From contig NZ_JSYN01000007.1 in NCBI RefSeq assembly GCF_000812965.1, positions 1 to 64,000 on the forward strand: DNA of 64,000 nucleotides. The letters are read 5' to 3'. The translations under genes were made by a program, and so were the position numbers. The notes under the pieces are model-generated. The model was not told where the DNA came from. It did no database searches and saw only the letters and a list, made by a program, of their open reading frames with translations. Shown in pieces: positions 15,728 through 24,859 of this stretch; positions within the stretch are counted from its first letter, which is position 1, and every line of letters begins with the position of its first letter. Source of the stretch: Pedobacter kyungheensis. Lineage in GTDB: Bacteria; Bacteroidota; Bacteroidia; Sphingobacteriales; Sphingobacteriaceae.

Positions 15728-18700
15728 TTAATCGATTAGTTCTAAAACCTGTATGGCTTCTTCCACGTTGCTGATGTTATCAAAAGCAATGCGCAAGGTA
15801 TTTTTAACCTCTTTTAAATTGCACATACGGGGGTGGTTTTGGGCAAAGGTTAAAATTTTGGTGAAAGTATTCGAATCAAAATATTTCGATTGTTTATCAC
15901 TTAAGAAATAGCCCCTTAAACTATTTTTCTTGAAACTGATTTTTTCGAAACCCAGTTTTTTGCCAAACCACTGCAAACGGACCACGCTGAGCATGGTTTT
16001 TACCTGATGGGGAACCGGACCAAAACGATCGGCCAGGTGTTTTTCAAAAGTAGCCAGATCATTTTCATTATCAAGCTTCGAAAGCTCAGTGTATAAATTG
16101 TAGCGCTCGGTAATATTGGTAATGTAAGCGTCTGGTATGTAAAGCTCTAAATCAGTGTCAACCTGTGTAAAACCAACAAAAGGCCGCTCTGGTTCGTTCT
16201 CAAATAAACCCTTAAACTCGGCTTCTTTTAATTCCTGAATGGCTTCATCTAAAATTTTATGGTACATTTCAAAACCAATTTCGGCAATGAAACCGCTTTG
16301 TTCAGCACCCAGTAAGTTTCCGCTACCCCTGATATCCAGATCGCGCATGGCCACGTTAAAGCCACTGCCTAGATCAGAAAACTCTTCAATGGCGCTTAAA
16401 CGCTTCCGGGCCTCTGAGGTGAGGGTAGATAATGGCGGCGACAATAAATAACAAAATGCTTTTTTATTGCTCCGGCCTACCCTGCCGCGCATCTGGTGCA
16501 GATCGCTCAACCCAAACATGTGGGCATGGTTAATGATAATGGTATTGGCATTGGGGATGTCCAAACCAGCTTCGATAATAGTCGTAGCCACTAAAACATC
16601 TTTCTCGCCGTTAATGAAATCGAGCATCACATCTTCCAGTGCGTCGCCATCCAGCTGTCCGTGCGCAACACCAATGCGTGCTTTTGGCACCAGTTTTTGA
16701 ATTAGTCCACCCAATTGCATCAAATCGTTTACCCGGTTATGGATAAAGAAAACCTGGCCCCCTCTGTCTAATTCAAATTGAACTGCTTCCTGGATCAGCT
16801 TATCGTTAAAAACATGCAATTCGGTACTAACCGGCTGGCGGTTAGGTGGGGGTGTGCTGATAATCGATAAATCCCTCGCTCCCATTAATGAAAAATGTAG
16901 CGTTCGGGGGATAGGTGTTGCCGTTAAAGTTAGCGTATCAACATTTACTCGTACTGCTTTTAAACGTTCTTTTGCACTCACTCCAAATTTTTGCTCCTCA
17001 TCAATAATCATGATGCCCAGATCTTTAAATTTGACATCCTTCGAAAGCAAACGGTGTGTGCCGATTAGAATATCAACCTTGCCAGCTGCAGCTTCTGCCA
17101 GTGTATCTTTAATCTGTTTATTGGTTTTAAAACGGTTAATGTAATCAACCGTAACCGGAAAATCTTTTAAACGTGATGAAAAGGTTTTGTAATGCTGTAA
17201 GGCCAAAATGGTGGTAGGTACCAGGATTGCGGCCTGCTTGCCTTCAGCAACAGCTTTGAATGCCGCACGCACAGCGATTTCGGTTTTGCCAAAGCCCACG
17301 TCGCCACAAACCAAGCGGTCCATCGGGTGCGGGGCCTCCATATCTTTTTTCACATCCTGTGTAGCCTTTAACTGATCGGGGGTGTCCTCATAAATAAAGG
17401 AAGCCTCGAGTTCGGTTTGCAGGTAACTATCGGGAGAAAATGCTGTTCCGGCCTGTGTTTTACGCATTGCATAAAGCTTAATCAGGTCGCGGGCAATATC
17501 TTTAACTTTTTTTTTAGTAGTTTTTTTAAGCTTATCCCAGGCATCGGTACCCAGTTTATTCATTTTGGGTACGCCACTATCTTTACCGCTATACTTGGCA
17601 ATGCGGTTCAGGGAGTTGATGTTTACATAAAGCAGGTCGTTATCGGCATAAATTAAACGGATCATCTCCTGGGTTTTGCCGTTAACCTCTACTTTTTCCA
17701 ATCCGGCATATTTTCCTATCCCGTGGTCGATGTGGGTAACATAATCTCCTGATTTAAGCTCCCTCAAATCTTTCAGGGTAATGGCCTGGCTTTTTTGATA
17801 GCCTTTTTTAAGCTTGTATTTATAGTAACGATCAAAAATCTGGTGATCAGTATAAAATGCCGTCTGAATTTGAGGATCGACAAAACCCTCGCGAAGCATG
17901 CTGTTGATTGGGGTAAATTTGGCCGTTTTATCAATATCTTCTAAAATGGCATACAAACGCTCTACCTGTTTGGGCGAATCGGTAAAAATAAAGTTAACAA
18001 TACCCGCTTTTTCGTTTTCTTTAAGGTTGTGAATTAGCAGATTGAAGTCTTTATTGAACGAGGGCTGAGGTTTGGTTTCAAACTCAAATCTTTCGTCTGT
18101 TTTATAGAAAAACTGCTTGCCGAATTCAACAAGTGGAAAATCGTGCAAATGATCGCCGAGTAGCTTTTCGTCGGTAAAGGCAAATTTGGGATCAATCCAC
18201 TCGGGGTTTTGGCTTTTATCCGCTGCTGGCAGGGCTTTCCAAAGCTCAACAGCTTTTTTAAAACCGGCTTTTACAATATCGAGCGTAAACTCTACATCTT
18301 TAAACCAAAGCTGGGTATCATGATCAATATAATCTAGAATACTGATGTTGCTTTCGGTTAGAAATTTAGCCTGAACATTAGGTACAATCGTAAGCGATTT
18401 AACATCGGCAACCGAAAGCTGGCTTTCTATTTCAAAACTGCGGATACTTTCAACCTCATCGCCAAAAAACTCGATCCGGTAAGGCAGGTCAGATGAGAAA
18501 GAAAAAATATCGACAATACCACCGCGGATTGAAAACTGACCGGGTTCATACACAAAATCTGCTCTGTCGAAATCGTAGTCAATTAAAAACTCGTTGATAA
18601 AATCAATCCCCAGTTTAGCTCCAATGCTGATTTCGAGTGTGTTTTTTTCGAGTGCAGAGCGGTCTATAACCTTTTCGGCAATGGCTTCGGGATACGAAAC

Positions 18701-19066
18701 CACGATTTTCCCATATTCCGAATCGTGGTTCAGTTCGTTTAAAACTTCTGCACGGGCCAATACATTTGCTGTATCAACCTGGGTAAAATCGAAAGATTTG
18801 CGGTACGACGAAGGGAACAACAAAACCTGCTTTTCGAGCGCGCTTTCCAGATCAGACTGAAAATAGGCAGCTTCTTCCCTATCGGGTAAAACGAAAAGCA
18901 GCGGTTTGTGTAATAAAAAATAAGAAGAAAGGGCAACAATAGCATCGGCCGAACCCACCAGTCCCTTTAGTTGTACCTTCGGGTTTTTGGTGCTGTTCAA
19001 CGCTTTGGTAAAATGTGTTACCCTATCGTCGTTTTTGTATCTGTTTATTAAATCGCGAATGTTCAA
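15728..19066 (-). CDS. mfd: Transcription-repair coupling factor
   Basis: 1112 residues, full length. Mfd displaces RNA polymerase stalled at lesions and recruits UvrA. Domains in order: UvrB-like N-terminal modules (FVLPDREEAAYFQSDLE; FSIRGGIVDIFS), the RNAP-interacting domain (GDYVTHIDHGIGKYAGLEKV, about 440), helicase with Walker A GDVGFGKTEIA (about 590) and DEEQ box (about 690), LTATPIPRTL, VLVATTIIEAGLDIPNANT, and the C-terminal regulatory domain. Start: the only codon that fits is TTG at 19066; a perfect TATTTTTG -7 box (19078-19071) ends four bases before it, predicting a leaderless mRNA. Confidence 0.95.
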   Translation of the reverse strand: MNIRDLINRYKNDDRVTHFTKALNSTKNPKVQLKGLVGSADAIVALSSYFLLHKPLLFVLPDREEAAYFQSDLESALEKQVLLFPSSYRKSFDFTQVDTANVLARAEVLNELNHDSEYGKIVVSYPEAIAEKVIDRSALEKNTLEISIGAKLGIDFINEFLIDYDFDRADFVYEPGQFSIRGGIVDIFSFSSDLPYRIEFFGDEVESIRSFEIESQLSVADVKSLTIVPNVQAKFLTESNISILDYIDHDTQLWFKDVEFTLDIVKAGFKKAVELWKALPAADKSQNPEWIDPKFAFTDEKLLGDHLHDFPLVEFGKQFFYKTDERFEFETKPQPSFNKDFNLLIHNLKENEKAGIVNFIFTDSPKQVERLYAILEDIDKTAKFTPINSMLREGFVDPQIQTAFYTDHQIFDRYYKYKLKKGYQKSQAITLKDLRELKSGDYVTHIDHGIGKYAGLEKVEVNGKTQEMIRLIYADNDLLYVNINSLNRIAKYSGKDSGVPKMNKLGTDAWDKLKKTTKKKVKDIARDLIKLYAMRKTQAGTAFSPDSYLQTELEASFIYEDTPDQLKATQDVKKDMEAPHPMDRLVCGDVGFGKTEIAVRAAFKAVAEGKQAAILVPTTILALQHYKTFSSRLKDFPVTVDYINRFKTNKQIKDTLAEAAAGKVDILIGTHRLLSKDVKFKDLGIMIIDEEQKFGVSAKERLKAVRVNVDTLTLTATPIPRTLHFSLMGARDLSIISTPPPNRQPVSTELHVFNDKLIQEAVQFELDRGGQVFFIHNRVNDLMQLGGLIQKLVPKARIGVAHGQLDGDALEDVMLDFINGEKDVLVATTIIEAGLDIPNANTIIINHAHMFGLSDLHQMRGRVGRSNKKAFCYLLSPPLSTLTSEARKRLSAIEEFSDLGSGFNVAMRDLDIRGSGNLLGAEQSGFIAEIGFEMYHKILDEAIQELKEAEFKGLFENEPERPFVGFTQVDTDLELYIPDAYITNITERYNLYTELSKLDNENDLATFEKHLADRFGPVPHQVKTMLSVVRLQWFGKKLGFEKISFKKNSLRGYFLSDKQSKYFDSNTFTKILTFAQNHPRMCNLKEVKNTLRIAFDNISNVEEAIQVLELID

Positions 19067-19070
19067 GTCA

Positions 19071-19078
19071 CAAAAATA
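19071..19078 (-). promoter_or_regulatory. -7 box for mfd
   Basis: TATTTTTG on the minus strand, then TGAC, then the TTG start at 19066. Confidence 0.55.
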
Positions 19079-19105
19079 AGCTTATCTTTTAATATTAACC
19101 CGCAA

Positions 19106-19135
19106 TTTGTGTAAAGGTTTTTTTAACTATTTTTG
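19106..19135 (+). promoter_or_regulatory. Possible promoter for the DUF2752/TM2 pair
   Basis: TTTG (19106-19109) and TATTTTTG (19128-19135) separated by 18 bases. It lies about 160 bases before the DUF2752 gene, so the assignment is tentative. Nothing else recognisable in 19136-19296. Confidence 0.35.
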
Positions 19136-19296
19136 GTGGCTTTGCCTGCAAAAAACAATTCTGGGAAATAAATAACCACTCATTCTTAGATTGTATCGCA
19201 AGTTTGGTCGAAATATATCCCCCATTCGTCGATTAAGGGCAAATTGATGTAACAAAGGCAGTGGTATAGCCTCTAATTTATATAAAAAGTGAAACA

Positions 19297-19599
19297 ATGA
19301 GCAACATTAAGCGCTTTCCGTTAGAACTTGTTTTCTGGGTAACAGCATTAGTGTTATTGGCAACAGCAAATAGCCATGAGCATCACTTTACACTTTGTCC
19401 GCTGGCTAATTTAGGTTATGAGGGCTGGTGTCCGGGATGCGGGATTGGCAGGTCGATCAGTCATATTTTCCATGGCGAATTTACCGAGAGCTTTGCCGAA
19501 CATTGGTTCGGGTTTCCGGCACTTTTGATTATACTTTACAGAATTTATACACTAACAAAAAAGATAAAAACATTTAAAATTTTAACCTCAAACAGATAA
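19297..19599 (+). CDS. DUF2752 membrane protein
   Basis: 100 residues. Recognised by the DUF2752 pattern: a hydrophobic N-terminal segment (LVFWVTALVLLATANS), TLCPLANLGYEGWCPGCGIG with three conserved Cys, RSISHIFHGEF, and a second membrane helix (FPALLIILYRIY). No function is established for the family. The CPGCG motif hints at metal or redox chemistry but this is inference. Five bases before the TM2 gene, so the two form an operon; a DUF2752-TM2 pairing recurs in Bacteroidota to my knowledge. Confidence 0.85.
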   Translation: MSNIKRFPLELVFWVTALVLLATANSHEHHFTLCPLANLGYEGWCPGCGIGRSISHIFHGEFTESFAEHWFGFPALLIILYRIYTLTKKIKTFKILTSNR

Positions 19600-19604
19600 A
19601 CACC

Positions 19605-19985
19605 ATGGATATATTTCAATCACCTCTGATGTCGTTACCAGGTATAACACCAGATGAATACTCATACTTACAACAGGCAACTACAGGTTTAGATGAGCAG
19701 CAGTTGCGCAATTTCTTAATGATTTACAGCAGCAAAAGAAAAAATCCTTCGGATATGTTGATCTTCTGTTTGATCGGATTGTTCGCTGTTCCGGGATTGC
19801 AAAGATTCATCATCGGTCAGATTGGTATGGGTATTTTGTATCTTTTAACTGCCGGTCTTTGTTTCATCGGATCAATCATCGATGTGGTAAACCACAAAAC
19901 CCTTGCCTTTGAGCACAACCAGAAAATGGTTTTCGAAAGCTTACAAATGGTAAGGATGGGTGGCGGATTTGCGCCAAAGGTTTAA
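19605..19985 (+). CDS. TM2-domain membrane protein
   Basis: 126 residues. The TM2 domain spans about 50-100: KRKNPSDMLIFCLIGLFAVP, then LQRFIIGQIGMGILYLLTAG and LCFIGSIIDVVNH, i.e. two helices joined by a short polar turn, with the final DVVN motif. Role unknown. It is the second gene of the DUF2752 operon and is followed by a strong terminator at 20010. Confidence 0.88.
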   Translation: MDIFQSPLMSLPGITPDEYSYLQQATTGLDEQQLRNFLMIYSSKRKNPSDMLIFCLIGLFAVPGLQRFIIGQIGMGILYLLTAGLCFIGSIIDVVNHKTLAFEHNQKMVFESLQMVRMGGGFAPKV

Positions 19986-20009
19986 TAGAAAACTGATATT
20001 CGTTTCTAC

Positions 20010-20049
20010 ATTATAGCCCGGGATTTGAATTCCGGGCTATAATTTTTTT
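20010..20049 (+). terminator. Intrinsic terminator of the TM2 gene
   Basis: ATTATAGCCCGG (20010-20021) pairs perfectly with CCGGGCTATAAT (20032-20043), followed by a run of seven T (20043-20049). Confidence 0.93.
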
Positions 20050-20050
20050 A

Positions 20051-20058
20051 TATCTTTA
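20051..20058 (+). promoter_or_regulatory. -7 box for the Nif3-like gene
   Basis: TATCTTTA (7 of 8 to TAnnTTTG), then ACAC, then the ATG at 20063. It begins two bases after the terminator T-run, so the upstream promoter part must lie inside the terminator hairpin. Confidence 0.5.
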
Positions 20059-20062
20059 ACAC

Positions 20063-21160
20063 ATGAAATTAGGCGAAATAACCAATTATCTCGAAAGTAT
20101 TGCACCCCTTAATTATCAGGAAGATTACGATAATTCGGGCTTAATTGTAGGTGATCCGAATATGGAAATCAGGGCTGCTTTAGTAGCGCTAGATTGCGTG
20201 GAAAAGATTGTAGATGAGGCCATTTCTACTGGTTGCAACCTGATTATTACGCATCATCCCATCGTTTTTAAAGGCTTAAAAAAGCTGAATGGCAAAAATT
20301 ATGTAGAGCGTGTTGTACTCAAAGCGATAAAAAATAACATCGCACTTTATGCTATTCATACCAACTTGGATAGTATCCATACCGGGGTAAATGCCCGTAT
20401 TTGCGAGCGCTTGGGTTTAACAGGTACCAAGGTGCTTTCGCCAAAAGCCGGCTTGTTAAAAAAGTTGGTTACCTATTGCCCACAGGCGCAGGCAGAACAA
20501 TTGCGTTCGGCTTTGTTTTATGCGGGGGCGGGAAATATTGGCAATTACAGTGAATGCAGTTTTAATGCAGATGGTTTTGGCACTTTTAAAGGCAACGAAG
20601 AAAGCGATCCTTTTGTTGGCGAAAGAGGTATTCGCCACCGAGAAGCTGAAGTGCGCATTGAAATGGTTTACCCAACTCAGGCAGAGCGCAAAATATTGGT
20701 TGCCTTGTTCGAAAACCATCCTTATGAGGAAGTGGCTTACGATATTTACAAACTGGAGAACAAACACCAGCTGGTAGGATCGGGTATGGTGGGCTGGCTG
20801 GAGTATGATATGGATGGCTACGATTTTCTACACCTGGTTAAAGACAGGATGCAGGCGCGGGTGGTTAGGCATACCGAAGTTATGAACAAAAGGATTAAAA
20901 AAGTAGCGGTTTGCGGTGGTTCCGGGAGCTTCCTTTTAAGGGAAGCGATTGCAGCTGGCGCCGATGCTTTTATTACTGCAGATTTCAAATATCATGAGTT
21001 TTTTGACGCAGAGGAAAAACTGATCATTGCCGACATCGGACACTTTGAAACTGAACAATTTACCTCAAATTTATTGCTTGAAATTATTCAAAAAAAATTT
21101 ACTAACTTTGCAATCCGTTTAACGGAGCAAAATACAAACCCCATAAATTACTTGTTTTAA
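20063..21160 (+). CDS. Nif3-like dinuclear metal centre protein
   Basis: 365 residues, the long YqfO-type form with a PII-like insert (about 130-235, KLVTYCPQAQAEQLRSALF to HPYEEVAYDIY). Metal-site segments: TGCNLIITHHPIVFKGLKKL (two His), YAIHTNLDS, and DIGHFETEQF near the end. Described as a GTP cyclohydrolase I type 2 homologue in databases, but the real reaction is not settled. Its TAA overlaps the next ATG (TAATG at 21158-21162), so it is translationally coupled to the zinc-ribbon gene. Confidence 0.92.
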   Translation: MKLGEITNYLESIAPLNYQEDYDNSGLIVGDPNMEIRAALVALDCVEKIVDEAISTGCNLIITHHPIVFKGLKKLNGKNYVERVVLKAIKNNIALYAIHTNLDSIHTGVNARICERLGLTGTKVLSPKAGLLKKLVTYCPQAQAEQLRSALFYAGAGNIGNYSECSFNADGFGTFKGNEESDPFVGERGIRHREAEVRIEMVYPTQAERKILVALFENHPYEEVAYDIYKLENKHQLVGSGMVGWLEYDMDGYDFLHLVKDRMQARVVRHTEVMNKRIKKVAVCGGSGSFLLREAIAAGADAFITADFKYHEFFDAEEKLIIADIGHFETEQFTSNLLLEIIQKKFTNFAIRLTEQNTNPINYLF

Positions 21161-21903
21161 TGGAACAAACCGTAGAACAAAAGCTAAAGGCTTTATACGA
21201 ATTACAAAATATCCACACAAAAATTGATAAGATCCGTCAGGTACGTGGCGAATTACCAATGGAAGTTGCAGATCTTGAGGATGACGTTTTAGGATTAGAA
21301 ACCAGAATTTCAAAAATCAAAGGCGAACTTGATGATTTGGAGGATTCGATCGTAACCCGTAAAAATACCATCAAAGATGCACAAGCTGCAATCAAAAGAT
21401 ACGATTCTCAATTAAAAGAAGTTAAAAACAACCGTGAATACGATGCTTTAACCAAAGAAATTGAGATTCAGGGTTTAGATATTCAGGTATCTGAAAAGAA
21501 AATTAAAGAACACGGTTTCGAAATCAATTCAAAAACTGAAATCTACGATTCGGCTAAAGCTGATTTAGATGGCAGAAAGAAAGATTTAGAAGCAAAGAAA
21601 ACTGAACTTGATGTAATTACTGCAGAAACTGAAAAAGAAGAGCAGGATTTACAGAAAAAAGCAGATAAGGCTGAAACTCAAATTGAAGATCGTTTATTGG
21701 TTGCTTACAAACGTTTACGCAAAAATGCGGTTAACGGTTTAGCTGTAGTAACTATCGATCGCGATTCATGTTCAGGTTGTTTCAACCAGATTCCGCCTCA
21801 ACGTCAGTTGGATATCCGTCAACGTAAAAAAATCATCGTTTGCGAGCACTGCGGTCGTATTTTGGTTGACGAAGCATTAACCCACGAAGTAGCAGAAGCT
21901 TAA
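21160..21903 (+). CDS. Coiled-coil protein with C-terminal C4 zinc ribbon
   Basis: 247 residues. A long helical coiled coil (about 1-190, rich in E/K/D) precedes a zinc ribbon with two CxxC pairs: DSCSGCFNQIPPQRQ and IIVCEHCGRILVDEA. This is the COG1579 type, repeatedly paired with Nif3-like genes; the pair recurs in many bacteria and suggests a common unknown pathway. Codon use is strongly biased, suggesting good expression. Ends in a terminator at 21923. Confidence 0.9.
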   Translation: MEQTVEQKLKALYELQNIHTKIDKIRQVRGELPMEVADLEDDVLGLETRISKIKGELDDLEDSIVTRKNTIKDAQAAIKRYDSQLKEVKNNREYDALTKEIEIQGLDIQVSEKKIKEHGFEINSKTEIYDSAKADLDGRKKDLEAKKTELDVITAETEKEEQDLQKKADKAETQIEDRLLVAYKRLRKNAVNGLAVVTIDRDSCSGCFNQIPPQRQLDIRQRKKIIVCEHCGRILVDEALTHEVAEA

Positions 21904-21922
21904 TCAGCTTGACAGCATATTT

Positions 21923-21957
21923 AAAAACGTTCCGGTAAATAAACCGGGACGTTTTTT
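21923..21957 (+). terminator. Intrinsic terminator of the Nif3/zinc-ribbon operon
   Basis: AACGTTCCGGT (21926-21936) pairs with ACCGGGACGTT (21943-21953) with one T-G pair, followed by TTTTTT. Confidence 0.88.
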
Positions 21958-22066
21958 GTTTACAGGCAAAACAACCTGATCATTTTAACGTTAATTGTAG
22001 ATATTTGTTTAATGTGAAAGCTGTTGCCCTGGCGAGCTTAACTTAAAAGAAAATCCCTTTTTCAGC

Positions 22067-23554
22067 ATGATTAAAAGCTTACGTTTTGCCTTCCTTACCT
22101 CTCTTCTGATATTTCCATCTGTATTATTTGCAAACTTTGATTATAACGCCAATTGTTTAAAGGCCTACAAAAGTATTTTCGAGCTAAAACTTGGCAATGC
22201 GCGGGCTTATATTGCTACAGAAAAGAAGCAAAGACCCAATAATGCCATCATTCCATTGCTGGAAAACTATATTGATTATTTTACCATCATTACCTCAGAG
22301 AGTAAAGCAGATTTCGACCGTTTAAAAGGCAATAAATCAAGTCGTTTAGACCAGATTTCTGATGATGACAAGAGTTCGCCTTACTATCTTTATGCCCAGG
22401 CCGAAATTAATTTGCAATGGGCTTTAATTCATGGCCGTTTTGGCGAGTTCTTTAATGCTGCCATGGAAATTAAAAGGGCCAACAGCCTTTTACAGGAGAA
22501 CAGCAAAAAGTTTCCAAATTTTCCTTTAAACGCAAAAGGTTTAGGTTTGGTTAATGCTGTGTTGGGTAATTTGCCTGATGGTGCGTTGAAAAGCACATTG
22601 GCCACATTTGGAATAAAAGGAAACCTTCAGAATGGTTTAAATATGTTTGATAAGCTGGCCGAAAGTTTAGCAAGCTCATCATACGAGCCTTTTTACGAAG
22701 AAGTGGTTTTTTATTACACTTATGTGCTCACTGATGTGGCGCATAGCCCCTCGGCTTATGCCAAAATGATGAAATACACCGAGCGGATTGCAGATACCAG
22801 CTTATTAAAGAGCTATTTACAAAGTTACGTAAGTATAAAAACGGGGCATAATGAAGAAGCCATTCAGATTTTAGCTAAAAAACCTGAGGGAGGCGTTTAC
22901 CAGCCTTTTCCTTATCTCGATTACCTCGAAGGTGTTGCGCACCTGAATAAACTGGATCTTAATGCTGCAACTTATTTTAATCGCTTTTTGCAAACGAATA
23001 AGGGCGTAAATTATATTCGTGATGCAAACATGCATTTAGGCTGGATTGCGCTCTTAAAAGGCGATAAAGCAGGCTATACCGCTTATGCAAACAAAGCACT
23101 TAATTCGGGTTATTTGTATCATGATAAAGATAAGCAGGCCAAAAATGAGGCGGCTGGTGTAGCACCTGCTATTGATTTGCTTAAAGCCCGATTATTATAT
23201 GATGGTGGTTACTTAAATAAGGCGCTGCAGGTATTGGACGATAAAAAAACAGCCGATTATACCAGTGACAGGGACAAGACAGAATTTAACTACCGTTTGG
23301 GCCGGATTTATGATGATTTAGGTCGCGACGATCAGGCATTAACAGCTTACCAGGCTACCATTAATCAGGGTAAAAACTTAAAATACTATTTTGCTGCAAA
23401 TGCTGCCCTGCAAATGGGAAAAGTTTACGAGAAGAAAAAGAATACTGCAAAAGCAAAAGAGGCTTTCAATACAGCCATTTCCATGAAAAACCACGAATTT
23501 GAAAACAGTATTGAAAGCCAGGCAAAAGCCGGATTAAAACGCTTATCGAATTAA
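22067..23554 (+). CDS. Secreted tetratricopeptide-repeat protein
   Basis: 495 residues with signal peptide (LRFAFLTSLLIFPSVLFA). The body is helical; C-terminal TPR units are readable, e.g. EFNYRLGRIYDDLGRDDQAL, YYFAANAALQMGKVYEKK and NTAKAKEAFNTAISMK. Earlier parts (YLDYLEGVAHLNKLDLNAA) are also TPR-like. Probable periplasmic scaffold; no specific role can be read. Its stop overlaps the stop of the convergent KAS III gene by four bases. Confidence 0.85.
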   Translation: MIKSLRFAFLTSLLIFPSVLFANFDYNANCLKAYKSIFELKLGNARAYIATEKKQRPNNAIIPLLENYIDYFTIITSESKADFDRLKGNKSSRLDQISDDDKSSPYYLYAQAEINLQWALIHGRFGEFFNAAMEIKRANSLLQENSKKFPNFPLNAKGLGLVNAVLGNLPDGALKSTLATFGIKGNLQNGLNMFDKLAESLASSSYEPFYEEVVFYYTYVLTDVAHSPSAYAKMMKYTERIADTSLLKSYLQSYVSIKTGHNEEAIQILAKKPEGGVYQPFPYLDYLEGVAHLNKLDLNAATYFNRFLQTNKGVNYIRDANMHLGWIALLKGDKAGYTAYANKALNSGYLYHDKDKQAKNEAAGVAPAIDLLKARLLYDGGYLNKALQVLDDKKTADYTSDRDKTEFNYRLGRIYDDLGRDDQALTAYQATINQGKNLKYYFAANAALQMGKVYEKKKNTAKAKEAFNTAISMKNHEFENSIESQAKAGLKRLSN

Positions 23555-24627
23555 AAACGGTGTATAAATGCGTTGATGTGCATACCTGCTCCAACAGAAG
23601 CAAAAACCGCAACATCGCCTGCTTTTACTTTATAACCTTCAACCTGTCCTTTCAAAACGAGGTCTAACAAGGTAGGTACGGTAGCTACCGAGCTATTTCC
23701 TAGCCAGGAAATGGTCATAGGCACCAGATTTTCGGGTACAGTATCTTTGCCGTATAATTTAAACAGGCGTTTCATGATGGCGGTATCCATTTTACCATTG
23801 GCCTGGTGTACAAATACGATATTAATGTCTTCTACGCTCAATCCGGCTTTATCTATCGCTTTTTTAATTACCTGGGGTACCTGAACCACGGCGAACTCAT
23901 AAAGCTTCCTGCCGTTCATTTTAAGGTAGTAATTACCGCTGGTTTCATCGGGGTGCGAGCCCTTGCCCATGGTTAAGAGATTGGCATAATTTACGGCATG
24001 GGTTTCGGTTTTGTGGGCTAATATTCCTTTCTTCTCCTCTCCTTCTTCTGCTTCAAAGATTACGGCTCCTGCACCATCAGAAAAGATCATGCTGTCACGA
24101 TCATGTGGATCGATAATACGGCTCAGTGTTTCCGCTCCAATAACTAATACACGTTTGGCATCACCACTTTTAATGTAATAATCGGCCTGAATAGAACCCT
24201 GAACCCAGCCAGGGCAGCCAAAAATAATATCGTAAGCCACACAATCGGGGTTATGTATGCCCAGCTGCTGCTTAACTTTCGAAGCCAGTGAGGGTAAAAT
24301 ATCGCTACGGTTGCTGCCCAAAGGAATATCGCCGAAATTATGGCAAAAAATAATATAGTCTAAGGTTTCTTTATCAATCCCGGCATTTTCAATAGCTTTT
24401 TCTGCAGCTTTTGCGCCGATGTGATTGCTCAATTGTTCCGGACAGGCATAGCGTCTTTCTACAATTTCCGTAATCTCCGAGAATTTATCGATGATCTCTG
24501 AGGTTTCCTTCTCTAACCGGTTCCCGTTCTCAAAGAACGTACAATTTAAGAATTCATTACCGGAAATGATATTCTGTGGAATATAACTTCCAGTGCCGGC
24601 AATTACCGTATTTATTACTTTGCTCAT
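23551..24627 (-). CDS. 3-oxoacyl-ACP synthase III (KAS III) family protein
   Basis: 358 residues, longer than E. coli FabH (317). The Cys-His-Asn triad is intact: YDIIFGCPGWVQG (Cys about 138), VFVHQANGKMD (His about 275) and SWLGNSSVATVPTLL (Asn about 308). An N-terminal extension (FLNCTFFENGNRLEKETSE) sets it apart from the housekeeping FabH, so it may be a specialised KAS III starting a particular fatty acid or secondary product. It has no FAS gene neighbours. The 232-base 5' region is discussed separately. Confidence 0.85.
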   Translation of the reverse strand: MSKVINTVIAGTGSYIPQNIISGNEFLNCTFFENGNRLEKETSEIIDKFSEITEIVERRYACPEQLSNHIGAKAAEKAIENAGIDKETLDYIIFCHNFGDIPLGSNRSDILPSLASKVKQQLGIHNPDCVAYDIIFGCPGWVQGSIQADYYIKSGDAKRVLVIGAETLSRIIDPHDRDSMIFSDGAGAVIFEAEEGEEKKGILAHKTETHAVNYANLLTMGKGSHPDETSGNYYLKMNGRKLYEFAVVQVPQVIKKAIDKAGLSVEDINIVFVHQANGKMDTAIMKRLFKLYGKDTVPENLVPMTISWLGNSSVATVPTLLDLVLKGQVEGYKVKAGDVAVFASVGAGMHINAFIHRF

Positions 24628-24806
24628 AATTATAATACCGCATACTAAAACGGTATGTAGTATAAAACTATCAATTAAATTCGGTAATCTAAAATAAATT
24701 AATTTTTTAGCTGCTTTATTTTCTCGGGCAGACTTTTGTCAAACCAGATTAAAGGATGGTTAACCAAATCGCTTCTGCACATGAGCTAATATACCACATA
24801 ATGGGT

Positions 24807-24839
24807 ATTTAGCTTTAGGTGATTCCCGCTGTATTTTTA
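24807..24839 (+). promoter_or_regulatory. Probable promoter of the 24860 gene
   Basis: TTTA (24807-24810), 21-base spacer, TATTTTTA (24832-24839; 7 of 8 to TAnnTTTG). It lies 20 bases before the ATG at 24860 and argues against the GTG at 24842. Confidence 0.45.
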
Positions 24840-24859
24840 CGGTGATAAACGAAACTAAA

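Noticed and set aside
24635-24656. Inverted repeat ATACCG-N10-CGGTAT upstream of the KAS III gene
   Set aside because: Short and AT-rich with no second copy in the window; it could be an operator, but nothing supports it.
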